Source: Musa acuminata AAA Group
Taxonomy: Eukaryota; Streptophyta; Magnoliopsida; Zingiberales; Musaceae
Assembly: GCF_036884655.1 (NCBI RefSeq)
Contig: NC_088335.1
Coordinates: 46,239,001 to 46,303,000 of the forward strand
Reading direction: 5' to 3'
DNA length: 64,000 nt
Position numbers and translations under genes: made by a program. This document shows, piece after piece, positions 1 through 11,679 of this stretch (position 1 is the stretch's first letter; each line of letters begins with the position of its first letter). Under the pieces are notes generated by a model. It was given only the letters and a program-made list of their open reading frames with translations, was not told the DNA's origin and searched no databases.

Positions 1-2560
1 TGTGTAATGTCATGTTGGAATTAGTGGCCTACGATACTAAATGTTATAGGCTGACTCTTTTGTGCTCCCAACAGGACAAACACTAAGAATAACTTGTGAT
101 TAGAATGACAAAGATTGTCATTGACTTTGGAGCACTCCCACTAGCCAAAACCCAGAAGACATGATCAGAGAAGAAGTTGTTAACCAACAAGGCAAAGCAA
201 GAGGAGTGGGTTTGGATTGAGTCAAATGGCACCACATCAAAGGTGAGTGGAGGTTCCTTGAACATCAACTCCACTCTCTTTTACAAATACCTGTCATTGG
301 GTGAAAGAGGCACACCAACAATTGATGTGAGAATGCAGCTAAAGGAGATGCTCTTAAAGATGATGATGGTGGCCACCAATGATATGCTACAAAAGCTTAT
401 TTGATTCTTGAGGATGATGGAAACTATAGAGAGACTTTGATTCTTCCTTGTCTTTGTTCACCCGGTCTTCTAAGCATTGAAATTTTCAGTGCTCTTTAAA
501 GAAGAAGAAAAAAGAAAAGGAAAATCTCTGATGTGATATCCTAAAAGTAATCTCCGATTTAGTGTGATGAATCACTATTTAACTTTACAAACAACTTATA
601 TCTTCATCTTATGGATATGAATAATTTTTTAATATTTTATTTCTTTTATACGTGGGTTGTTCGTTGAACTTTTTATCGTACTCTTAGTGTTTAAACTCAT
701 ATATATTTTTCGAATAAAATTCACTCATTTAACTTTTTATGCGTTGGTTATCTACCTCGACATCCACCTTCTTTGGATACTATCATTATCTCCTTATATC
801 AATTGATATCATCACCATCAATGCTTTCTCATAATATACACATAGTCATCTCTTTCTCTACTTTTTTTTCATCTATATTTTTGTTTCTCCTTTTTTTATA
901 TATATCATTTGTCGATATGTCGATACATATTTTTTCTTGATCGAAACTTAGAACCTTAATGTTGGATGAACTAATAGAAATAAAAGTAAATGCAAGACAT
1001 CATATTAGTAATAATCTTAGGTTCAAGATCATGCAAAGTCAATTGTAGAGGAAAGTTTGGCAAAGGCACCACCATATTTTGGCATGTCTTAGTCCACCAT
1101 GAAATAAATATGAAGTTGGCTAAGACAAAAGTAAAGAGTCCATGATGGCATGATTTCCTAGAATTGTTGCAAAGGCATATATGCTTAGACAAGTCACAAG
1201 TCAAATAGCATAATCTAGAGTTACTTAGATTATATCGACTCGATTAAACATGTGTCGTGGACCTAATGTTCATTAAAAGTCGAATTTGGGCATCACAGTC
1301 ATGTCACTGTCTCAATTCGCTGTTTCTTTTAGCAAACAACCATCTTGTTAATGTAAGGCTTATACTTGATCGTAAAACCTTTTTAATGAGAGAAATTAAA
1401 GTCAAAAATCTTTTCAATGAGAGGAAACTAAAGTAAAAAAAAAAAAAATCGTAAGGTGGTTTTATGAAAATATCTCTCTTTTTCATTTTTTTTCCCGAAT
1501 AACCTCCTTGTTTTTATTTTTCTAAAAAATAAAAATATGTATTTTTTCCTCATCGTTGACATCTCTTGTGCTTCTCTCCTTGTCACCTCCACCTCTACTC
1601 TTTTATCCCTCGTTGCAACAAGATCCATCCTCCCCCGTCACACCCCTTTCTTGCTAGTGAGTCCCTATCCTTTCTTGTAGGGAAGGGCAAGGACTCACCT
1701 ACGAGGAAGGGTTTGTGCACACGGAGGTGAGGTGCTTGACGAGGAAGTGTATATCTCAGAACAATGAGCAGGTGGCACTAGTCGAACGAAAGCGACAGGT
1801 GGAGAAGCATGAGCGACGTCGATGAGATGGAGTTAACGATAGGAAAATGAAGGAAGTGTATTATAAAATTATAAAAAATAGAGGTGCTATATGGGAAAAA
1901 ACTAAAAATAAGAACTTTTTTTCAAAAAATCATTTGTTCATGTAAAATTTAGTGATTTTAAAGTCTAATTTCACTTACCAAATAAATAGATTTGTAATGA
2001 AATTATAATTTACTATGACTAATTTCATGCCCATGTGTTGGTTGGGTTAATTTTATTAATGACTATAAAAAATCTTTATAATAAGTGATTGATATTTAAA
2101 AACTATTCATATACGAGATGGAATAACCCAATTTTGTTAGACATTTAAATTACTACATAGATCGGATATGACTCATAAATCTTTAACTCGTATTAGTATT
2201 CAACTAATCTTGACCAATCTAATACAAACTTATTTAATTTGATAAAGGTTTGAGTTAGAGCGACAAATTTAAATTGCTTAAGGAGTCAATCGCTCATCTA
2301 ATTAAAATGTCAACCTAATATTTTTGTGTCTCAATATATATACATCGTGGAAATGTATATTTCAATCGTCAATACCTAAGGTTGATATCATAGCTATTTG
2401 GTGTAATGAAAGCATAAGTAGGATTCATGGAAAATTAGTTTTTTTTTAGGTAGATTTATGAATCATTAGTTTCCATTTATTCTAATTATCTCTTATATTC
2501 TTCCCCTAAAACGAGACAAACTTCCACGAGAGTTTTAAAATACAATGCACTTTTATTTAA
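1..2560. other. Gene-poor AT-rich tract at the window start
   Basis: I find no supportable gene here. The first 420 bases have a more balanced composition and short open frames on both strands (83-274 minus, 177-404 plus), but neither gives a recognisable domain. From about 1420 to 1930 there is a MITE-like unit, listed separately. The rest is A/T-rich with scattered homopolymer runs. Confidence 0.5.
1430..1930. mobile_element. MITE-like element with AT-rich arms and GC-richer core
   Basis: The left arm near 1490-1545 and the right arm near 1860-1925 are roughly inverted A/T-rich sequences. Each carries a short piece resembling 'cccgaataacctcc' or its complement 'aggtgctatatggg' next to poly-A/T. 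The core (1550-1850) is richer in G/C and has many GAGG/GACG words. Similar layouts occur at about 36120-36950 and 55380-55640, which suggests one non-autonomous family. Exact termini and target duplications could not be set by eye. Confidence 0.35.
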
Positions 2561-2588
2561 AAATTACAAATTGTTTTGATAGCAATGT

Positions 2589-2860
2589 ATAAGACTTATT
2601 TATTAATAATTTATTCGACACGAAGTTGCTCGTATCAAATAGTAGCATATATCGATTCAATAAAGGATCAATAAGACTTATTTATTAATAATTTATTTGA
2701 TATGAAGTTCGTCGTATCATTTGATACGAGTAGCATATATCGATTCGATAAAGGATCGATACGAACGATACATCGATAATTTTTATATATCATATATTAA
2801 TATATTAATACATTAATACGTTCGATACAGCTCGATATAATTGGTGCATTTGGTATTGAT
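2589..2860. repeat. Tandem duplication of about 82 bp and TCGATAC-rich inverted repeats
   Basis: A unit starting ATAAGACTTATTTATTAATA at 2589 recurs at 2671. The second copy carries a small insertion and ends near 2765. It is followed by short inverted words such as TCGATAC/GTATCGA up to about 2860. The block sits 200-480 bp upstream of the J-domain gene start, so it may lie in or near its promoter. It is probably a decayed mobile element or a local slippage product. Confidence 0.6.
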
Positions 2861-3067
2861 AGCCGGTCGATGTATCAATACAAAGGTGTCACGTCTCGCG
2901 GATATGTTTATACGTAGACATACCTGACGGGAAGCACCGGCTTCGACATGGAAATATAGGAAAGAGAGGAACACGCGGCTTGCGTCGGGATTACAGCGTC
3001 GGGCGTTGGCGAAGGTGATGCCCGCGTGTGCGCCGGGAGGGCTCTCGATCCGTCCGTGTAGCGGGAG

Positions 3068-6000
3068 ATGATGACGATCCCCGCGGGATCGAAGAGCGGC
3101 GATGGGAATCATCCGTGGTCGGGAAGGGACCACGGCTCGTTGACGTACGGCCTCGTCCTCTTCGGATTGATCGGCGCCGCTGCCGCCACCGTTGCGGTAA
3201 CGGCGATTCCCTTTTCCTATCTCTTCTTGGAGTTTTGGTGTCTACCCTTTCGAATTAGGGTTCTAGATTCATCATGGGTTGCCTCTGACACTTCTGCGTT
3301 TCTTCCCCTTAATACTTTGATTTGCTATGTTTCGATAACAATGAGGAGAAGAGAAAACGGAAGGTGGGATATAAGGAGAGATGAGGAGGGCGAAAATAGC
3401 GAGGAGACGAGAGAAAAGAAAAGAAGCGGATACCACAGAGAAAGGTTTCGTCCGTTGAACTTTCCATAAGTTCCACTAAGTGGATGCTTGTTTTAAAGAA
3501 ATGGAATAACCTATGGATTGCGATAAATTGCTCCTAAGCTAGTCGATCAATTATAGCCATGTTTTATCCTAAACCTTGATAGATGTGAATACCTAGGGAA
3601 GATAAGAAAAGGGATTGACAGATCAATAATGCTGAAAAGGGATTGATAAAATAGATTTCATCTCAAATTCCTAATTGCTAAGGATGATGATGAAAAGGAC
3701 TCAAAACCTGAATGGTGATGCCGGAAGTCGTTCATCTAAAATTGCCTAAACAAATCAACTGGCTACAATGTCAAAATCTTTTGATCAATAGATCATGATT
3801 CTTTGTTAGAAACATCTTAGGTTAGTGCTTGAAAGTCCTCAAAGACTTTCCTCAAAGTGCTCTCTTGATAAAGGGACTTATTGTCACCTTGGTGGGAAAA
3901 AAAATTAAAAGAGTTCTTTTCTTAAAAATTCAAGTTTGGAGATACACTTCTCATTCAAGACCAGCATATTGAAGCTGGTTCTAGTACACTGTTTCATTTC
4001 TTTCTTTCTGGAATTTGTTTCTGGTCTGATTAAAGAAATATAGATATGTAATACAAAAGTTACTAAACGTATACAGAAAGCAGATTAAAAGCCAATATAA
4101 TAGCTCACAGTATTGTATGCTTCCACACCTCAGTGGAGTTGCAATAACATACTTTTGATTTATTGTTGATTCGGATGGTAATGTTCATTCTTGCTCGTAG
4201 AATCAACATGGCTTGTTGTTGTGGTTGCACATGTTGTATATGATGCAGATTTTTTATTTTTGCCTATTTCTAGGACACATTTATGTGATAGTGTGACTTA
4301 TGTCTTTGTTTAGTATTCTGATGACATGGTAAGTTATTGTGACCCAGTTGGCACCTTTTACTTTTTCTCTCTCCTTTTTTGCAACTTTGTAGGTTGGACA
4401 GTTGAGAAGGACTATGCGTTGGTTCTCCACTCAGGTACAGTCAGCTGCTGGTCCTTGATGACATCATTTCATTGTTCTAATATCTTAGAGATGTTTTTTC
4501 TTCTCCATAGAACCTTGGTTGTCCAAAATGGTGCTATTTAGAGTGATGTTGTAGATGACTATTTTAGAAGTTTATATACACAACAGAATATATTGGAATT
4601 TAGGTGATAAGAAAACTAAGTCCATTTTGATGAATGTTTGTGAAGAAATTATCAATATATAGGGTGAGAGCTAGTTAATTCAAGTTGAATTCATTTTATT
4701 CACTCAGTTAATATAGCTTGTCATTGAATTCTTCAAGTTGAATTCTTTCTGTGGTGTTGCCATATGTTTCTTGGGCGCCTTAACTCCATGTCATATTTGG
4801 ATAACTGCAGGATTTTGTTTACTGGGCTAAGTTAGCACATGGCACTCACAAGAATGTTTCATGATTGTAATTCTTTTCAAATACTTTCTCTAATGTCTTT
4901 TTTTTTTTCCTTTCTTGTTTTGCTTAAGCTTGATGAGTCACAATCCCATACATCATGGAAGAGAGCTGGCAGTTCGAGCTTCGGAAACCACAAGCAAAAA
5001 ACTTGGAACAAATGCGACCGCCGTATGCAAGAAGAGTATGAGGAGGAAATGGAGAGAGTGGTTGGTTTCTCTTCTCTCTTGTTTATTCATTTTTTACTTA
5101 AACTAAGTCTAGTTAAATATTTTATAAGATTGGTAATTTTAGGGGTTAAAATGTAGAATTAGTGTGTACCTCTAAAAGCAACCTTTTGCTTTCTGAGGTT
5201 ATTACAGTATCCAAAATAAACATATTTTTGTTGCCATAAACTTGTTCCGGAAAATATCTTTATATTATATTATATTTTTTAATTTTTTTTATTACATCAA
5301 ATAGCATATATGACGCTCACACATGGACTCTAACCTAAAACCTATCACTTGTGCAGTATTGCACTAACCAATCTGGATGTTTCAGACTATATTATGTTTT
5401 GTTATTATGCTGTGAATATTTGAAAATATCTAAATTTAAGATTTTTATCGCTCCATACATTTTATGGACAAAAACGATGGAAGGGAAAGAAGTGTTATAT
5501 TTTTGGAACATTATTCTATTTCACTCAGTAAAAGCTCTATTCACCATGTATCATGAACTGAAGGATTCTGTGATGAGACCAAGGATTTCACATACTCATG
5601 TCTACTGAAATACCATGTATCAGTAAAAGCTCTATTCACGTAGCTCTAATAATTGAAATATATTTTGTGTTTCACTAACGCTAGCTACGAATATCTTAGT
5701 ATTGGAATCAGCAGCGAGCAGCTAGACCTTCTGCTTCTCTGCTACTTCCACACTCATGGCATGCAATGTGATAGCATCGTCCATCAGTCGATATACATTA
5801 GTTATCAACTACAGTCATTGTCGACTTTGTTCTTCAGAACACTAGAAATCTGAAACTTTAACTTTTCCAATTAACCCCACTCCAGTCAATGATCACTCAT
5901 CATGAAACCCACAGGATCCTTGATTGTGCACTTAGCTAATCTATTACTCAACTCTCTTCTGATAGTTCTGAACTGAGGTTCAGACATCTTAACTTTTTGT

Positions 6001-8819
6001 ATTCCAAAGATTTCAACCAAGCAATGAGACTCAGTGGATATCCACCAAAAATTCCTCATTATTATTATTGTTACCTTAATTTTTATTATATTCTATCATC
6101 TTCTTCATCTATAAAGTTACTATAAAAGAAAGATATTACATTATTTAATTTTCATGGAGATTTTAGTGAAGGTATGAAAATGGTGAAATTCTAACTAGAT
6201 ATTATGTATAACTATTCTGGCTTAATACAATAAGCCTAAGTAATGTCAAGTTCTTACTGTATAAATTGATTGAAAAACAAGGCTTTAGAAATATTACAAA
6301 GAATTATGTAAAATTAATGAAGAAAAAAAGTGTAAAAGTTTCTAAAATTGTTGCATCTGATTCAAATGGAAGTTATACTGACACAACTGCAAACTGAAAT
6401 GTAAAGCTGGCTAAACTTAATTCAACAAAATTGGAAGTAAGTCTTCTAAGGTAAGTTGGCAAACAAAAAACTTTTGAATTATGCAAAAGGAGATTTTCAA
6501 TTTTTATTTTCTTGATAACTGTGTCTCCATACCCTTATAGCAGGTTGCAAAAGCAGACCCTAGGAAGAATTAGAAATAATTTGGAGGAATCTCTTTTCCT
6601 CTCATATCTATGAACTCCTACCATTTTCTAGAAAGGCATCATGCAGCCATTTTCTTCCTCATGTAAGGTGAACTACTTGGAGTTTAGGTACTATGCTTTA
6701 TGATAAATGATTGAGCTCACAGGTCCAAAGCCACTTGCTTGGTGACATGACAAGTTGTATAAGGCTTCTCACTTATAACCACATATATTGTTGTTGTCTT
6801 GTACTAATATTAAAAATATAGTCCTCTACTTATTTCAATTGAGTTATGCAAGCTTGTTATTACCATTTTCACTTTGCTTCTCTAATCAGGCTTCTCACTC
6901 ATCCTTATATTGCTTCTTCTGTCAGTTTTATTCTTCGTTTTTTGTTTCTAGCTACAAAATTTCATATATCTTCCTGATATATAGTTTTTTTTGCCATTTT
7001 AAAATATGTTGGCCATAATGCAGTGAAACTTTGCATTTTGTAGGAACGTATAAAGCGTGTGCAGAGCGTGTTCAACAGAGAAAGAAGTAAGAATAGGAAG
7101 AGATATGAGTCTTGGACAGACAACACTACTGATGCCTATCAATCTTTCCAAAGAGATGACTGGTACTGGAAGACAGATTCAAGTTACAAGGATCGATATA
7201 CAAATTTCAGATATGCCACAAAGGACAGTGGGGATTATCTAATGTCACATCATTACTCTGTCTTAGGCCTTGACAGGTATGAGAATTCATATTTAAACTT
7301 GTTATAGGTTTTGCAGTATTTATCTTTGTTTAGTGAATGTTAACTGTTTGTAACTAGAGGAATCTTCTCCTTATGTGATAAGTATATCAGACCAGCAGAT
7401 TGTCGATAGAATTCTGCGATTTTATTCTAGAACTTCATTTTTTACTATCATTTATAGATTTAAGATCACAGAGCTAAATGAACCTTGTAATAGATCGCAC
7501 TTGTTAAATGGGTCTGTCCTGTTTATAAATGGTTTGAATTTATGTCAGAGAATAAGATGAAGTTAGATAATCCTGATTCGAGACATTTTTAATACCTGTG
7601 ACATCCACACTTTTTTGGTCAATTATGTTTGATCGACAGCATATCATGTAGCAACCATGATATATGGAATAACTACTTTGCTATCACTAACATATGATGT
7701 TTAATGAATTTTTAGCTTTATAACTATCACTCTTGTTATTTCTTCTAGGTCAAGGTCAGAACCATACTCAGATACTGAGATCAAGGTGCACTTTTCAATG
7801 TCACTTGTACTTATTCGATATTTCCTTTACTGCATTCTGTTCATCTGCTTGTTATTTGGTAATCATTTTTTTTGGAACATATTATGCTTCATAATATGAA
7901 AGCGAATATAGCACTGTTAATTGTGATGAATTTGGGTCACAATTGTCTTATAAGCTTTTACTAAAATTTAGTATAATTCTTACATGGTAAAGCGGTTATG
8001 GCTCCTAGATATGTCGGCTAAGGATGCAAAAACCATAAGTGGTTTCATAGAAGTGATGGAAATTGAAATTTTTTTATTACTGCATAAAAGCAATTGGTAG
8101 TGATCATGGTATTTTATTCTAGATGAACTTTTAGAAGTAAAGGGAAAAAAAGTAAAAAAGTTGACATCTATGCATGCAACTGGAAGTTCTATGGTTGGGT
8201 AAACTTTGCCATTTGTATGATTTGGTTTTTGAATCTCATTCCTGATATGTTGGCATAAAACCCCATTGTTTAATTAACAATGTGATCATGTAGAAGTCTA
8301 ATATCAAATCAAGTTTTCATGTCTACTTAAATAGTTAATGTTTTATACCCTATAAAATAAAATTGATCTCAAGACCACTTGCCAATGGACTAGTTTCGCA
8401 TGAAGAGTTTAAATTGCTTATTGCCGTAAAACTCAACACCCTCCCGTGTCTAGATATTCATGTGCCTCATGCTGGATTAAAAAGTAGCATGCGTGTCTAC
8501 TTAAAATAGTTTTTTTTTTCCGAAGTATACTTAAATAGTTAAACCTTCTCATTGTCAATTACAGAATGCTTTCAGAGCAAAAGCAATGGAATACCATCCT
8601 GATCAAAACCAGGATAATAAAGGTAAGCCATCATCCTTACCAAAATGTTTTTAGCTTTTTTTTTCTTCTTTCAAAGTCATTTATCTTACACACTTCCAAC
8701 CAAAACCGGCCCCCTAATTTTCTTGCTGGCATCTTTCTGCAGATGTTGCAGAGGCAAAATTTAAAGAGGTAATGATGTCCTATGAAGCAATAAAATCAGA
8801 GAGAAGTCAAGTGTGTTGA
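3068..8819 (+). CDS. Membrane-anchored J-domain (DnaJ/HSP40) protein, 8 coding exons
   Basis: This is a C-terminal J-domain co-chaperone expected to stimulate an Hsp70. Coding exons that keep frame with GT..AG borders are 3068-3196, 4393-4434, 4811-4855, 4929-5060, 7044-7276, 7749-7785, 8565-8622 and 8743-8819, giving 250 aa. Residues 25-43 form a hydrophobic, Ala-rich segment, probably a membrane anchor or an uncleaved signal. Residues 105-140 are charged and coiled-coil-like (EEYEEEMERVERIKRVQ). The J domain runs from about 186 to the C-terminus; helix II is followed by the diagnostic HPD at 217-219, and helix III ends in EAIKSERSQVC. There is no G/F region and no zinc finger, so it is a type III (class C) J protein. 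The J domain is split over four exons. Two ATGs lie in tandem at 3068 and 3071. Exon 4 could end at 5057 instead of 5060. The target membrane cannot be told from sequence. Confidence 0.85.
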
Positions 8820-9600
8820 CTCTCGAGGACTGAACACAAGATCGAGAAGAGCTGTGTATATATATTGCAACTTAGCTGTGCTGTTAACTTTCAATCTGGT
8901 TTCCTTTTCGTCTATAATCTGCTTCTTGATGTAGTGTTGATTGATCTTTTAAAGTTCCAGCTCTGAAGGCGGCTGCACATCTACATATATGCTGAGAGGC
9001 ATAATTAGAGATAATGTTGGCTATCAATTCATCAGATTGAGGGCCATACAACAAGCTTTTGATTCTGGCAAGTTCAGTATCGAACAAAAAATTTTGATTC
9101 ACCAAATTGTAGGATGGTTTGTTATCTGATGGCAAAGTCAGATAGATGTCTATGCTTCAATACTGTTATTTGTTTATTTGTATATGCAAGTAGACGTGCA
9201 GTAGTAACCTATGTTTAAGTTCACTGGTGAGCATGAATTAGCAGCTAAAAGAGGGGTGCTAATCAGAACCCAAATATTAATTCTGCAGCAGTAAGGAAAT
9301 TGCCCTCTTTCTTGGTCTAAATGATGCAGAGTTTTGCTGCTTTTCAGTGTTAATTAGCATTCTCTCGTAATGTACTGTCCATTATTTACAGAACATTGAA
9401 ATATTTACGTACCATCCTAAACCAGAAGAAATGTTGCTTTCTTCGCCACATATCAGTTTCTCAAAGGAAATTGAGGCTCGACCTTATTATTTTCACTACA
9501 TATTTCATCGGGCCACACATGGATCAGTGCTCGGGTGACATGATCGCCGCCGGAAATGAAGTATCTCTAACTTTTGTTACAATCGAATTTTGTTACCATC
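8820..9600. other. 3' UTR and downstream spacer of the J-domain gene
   Basis: No further coding exon is visible after the TGA at 8817-8819. The next few hundred bases have mixed composition and probably include the 3' UTR. I could not fix the polyadenylation site. A short minus-strand open frame at 8884-9135 shows no domain. Confidence 0.4.
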
Positions 9601-9762
9601 GAATCTGGTTTTGAAAAGTTCTTTGACTATGATTTGGTTGAATATGTTTCGATCGAATCTGGTTTTGAAAAGTTCTTTGACTTTGATTTGGTTGAATATG
9701 TCACGATCGAATCTAGTTTTGAAAAGTTCTTTGACTTTGATATGGTTGAATATGACCTAGAT
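9601..9762 (+). repeat. Three tandem copies of a 54 bp unit (18 codons)
   Basis: Copies start at 9601, 9655 and 9709, each beginning GAATCTGGTTTTGAAAAG (third copy GAATCTAG...). They differ at only a few bases. The unit length is a multiple of three and one frame stays open through all copies (9574-9795, encoding a repeated FEKFFD..LVEYV motif). There is no good start codon or gene context, so this is probably a repeat array rather than a gene. It ends about 190 bp before an LTR. Confidence 0.75.
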
Positions 9763-9954
9763 CATTCTTCGTTTAGATGCAATCAAATCAAATAATGAAG
9801 TATTATTTATCTTCGATGCATCAAAACTCGATCATGAAACATCTTTCGTCTTTGTCATCGAATCTGACCGTATTGGGCCTAGAGAGTCACACACATATGG
9901 TAGGTGTTACGATAAGTAGAGGTTCAAATATGAGATATCCATTGGAGCACTTAT

Positions 9955-11058
9955 TGTTGAATCTCGAATTTTGATGATGAAATCAATTGATGAGGTTATG
10001 AACTAATAAGTGTTTAAGATAAGTAATATAGGAAAATTTCGATCATGGACTCGAACCATTAAAGTAGGAGAATCAGACGTTGAGCCGGAAAGCATCATGT
10101 TATAAATTAGACGTTAGGTCGAAGGATTGGTCGACATGCCGAAAGATGGACCTCGAGCCATGAGTTCGGGCATTAGGCCGGAAAGATCGAGTATTGTGCC
10201 AAGAAAATCAGATGTTGTAAGAGGTCAACATATTGACGGATCGGGCAATACGCTGAAGGAAAGAACGATGCGTCGAAAGTTCAAACGAAGTGTTAGATGA
10301 ACATATAACATGCCGGATAACGTAGCCTTCATGATTATAATTGTTCAGTCTTAATTGAAGTTGTTTATAGTCTAATTAAATTGATTTTAAGGCGTAACCA
10401 TGCCAACTTGATTAGTAGCCCATTGGGCCTAAATCAAGCCAATTTAGTAACTTGGAGTTGGACTGGGCGGTAGTACCGCCTGGCGTAAGCAATAGTACTG
10501 CCAATACTTCGAAAACTCAAAGATTTAAATTTTTTTTCTATTTTTTAAGCCATCTGAGGTCTATAAATATCTCACTCATGCTTGTTTGATGAAGTAAGAA
10601 TTCTTACGGATACAAGTAATGTAAACTCTCTTGAAAAGTGTTATATCTTCCTCCTTGACATTAGAAGTCATTCTAAAGGAGGTATGAGATTTTGTTCTAA
10701 AAGGGAAGTGTGTAGATTCTCTCCTAAGCCTGTGAAAAAGAGAAAATGGTTGGGTTGTAACGAGAGTAGTTGATCTTTGTTTGTTGAAAAAAGGATCAGT
10801 AGTGAAAGTCGATGGCCTCAAGAGAAGAGGAATTAGGAGTGGATATAGGTCCAGACGACCGAACCACTATAAATCTGATTTACATTTCTCTTTATACTTT
10901 TTTTTATTATTACTAACTGATTTAGTTACTCACTATCTTTACTCATATTATAAATTAAACATATTTTCGATACAGATTTATCGATCAACTTTCAAATTAG
11001 AACGTTATTTCAAAAGTACTAATTCACACCCCCTCTTAATGTCTCTATGATCCTAACA
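9955..11058 (+). mobile_element. Solo or truncated LTR of a Copia (Sirevirus-like) element, copy 1
   Basis: The unit begins TGTTGA and ends CCTAACA, matching LTR termini (TG..CA). Its first 500 bp match the sequence starting at 63252, base for base over long runs (for example GCCGGAAAGCATCATGT and GGATTGGTCGAC). It carries the perfect inverted unit GGCGGTA-G-TACCGCC at 10466-10480. Near 11018-11040 it has the 'attcacaccccctc' stretch seen before the end of many plant Sirevirus LTRs. No primer-binding site follows 11058, so it looks like a solo LTR. CTTAT directly precedes the left end and recurs 5 bp past the right end, so the target duplication is not clean. The family name is an inference. 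Confidence 0.7.
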
Positions 11059-11060
11059 CA

Positions 11061-11677
11061 TATCTTATTGGATATCTAGTAAGTCATTGAATTATTGGAT
11101 CTTATGGATGAGATCCAATAAAAAGTCAATAAGAGATTATTGGGTAGAGATATATTAATCCAAGAGGCTTGGGTAATTTGATGAAAATCCAGTACCCAAT
11201 AAGATATTTTTTATTATGGTAAGTTTATAGGGACCTATATAAATATGAGAGAATCAAAAGGTTATAGGCTCGATCCTTTTTGGCTATCACCTCCTATACT
11301 CCTCTCTCCCTCTTCTCCTCAGTCGACAACCCTAGTTAAGGGCCGTGTGGATAGCAAGAAGGGCTAGCTCCTTCTTGATAGTGTGGTGCACGTGGAAAGG
11401 TGGATTATACAGCGATTTGATGGGCATCTTCGCAACGCCTACCATGTGGATCACTACTAGAGAAGAGGACAGTTGACCTCCTTCATTATTTTCTACAAAT
11501 CTATAGGTTTTTAGGGATATACGATCTCCCTAGGTAGCATATCTTTTATATACGCATAGTTTTCAATTTTACGAGTTTTTACGCACCAATCTTTGCATGA
11601 CAATGAGATTTTTTTTCTGTGAGAAATTCTGGGATTTTATTTTTCTATTGTTACTGCGCATGTGATGTTGCCCAACA
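11061..11677 (+). mobile_element. Probable LTR of the adjoining degenerate Ty1-copia element
   Basis: This stretch starts shortly after the previous LTR and ends at ...CCCAACA near 11677. It contains a TATA-like CCTATATAAATATGAG at about 11233-11248, then a pyrimidine-rich leader, as LTR promoters do. It lies directly upstream of degenerate copia pol sequence on the same strand. No second copy is present in the window, so LTR status rests on position and composition. Confidence 0.45.
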
Positions 11678-11679
11678 CA

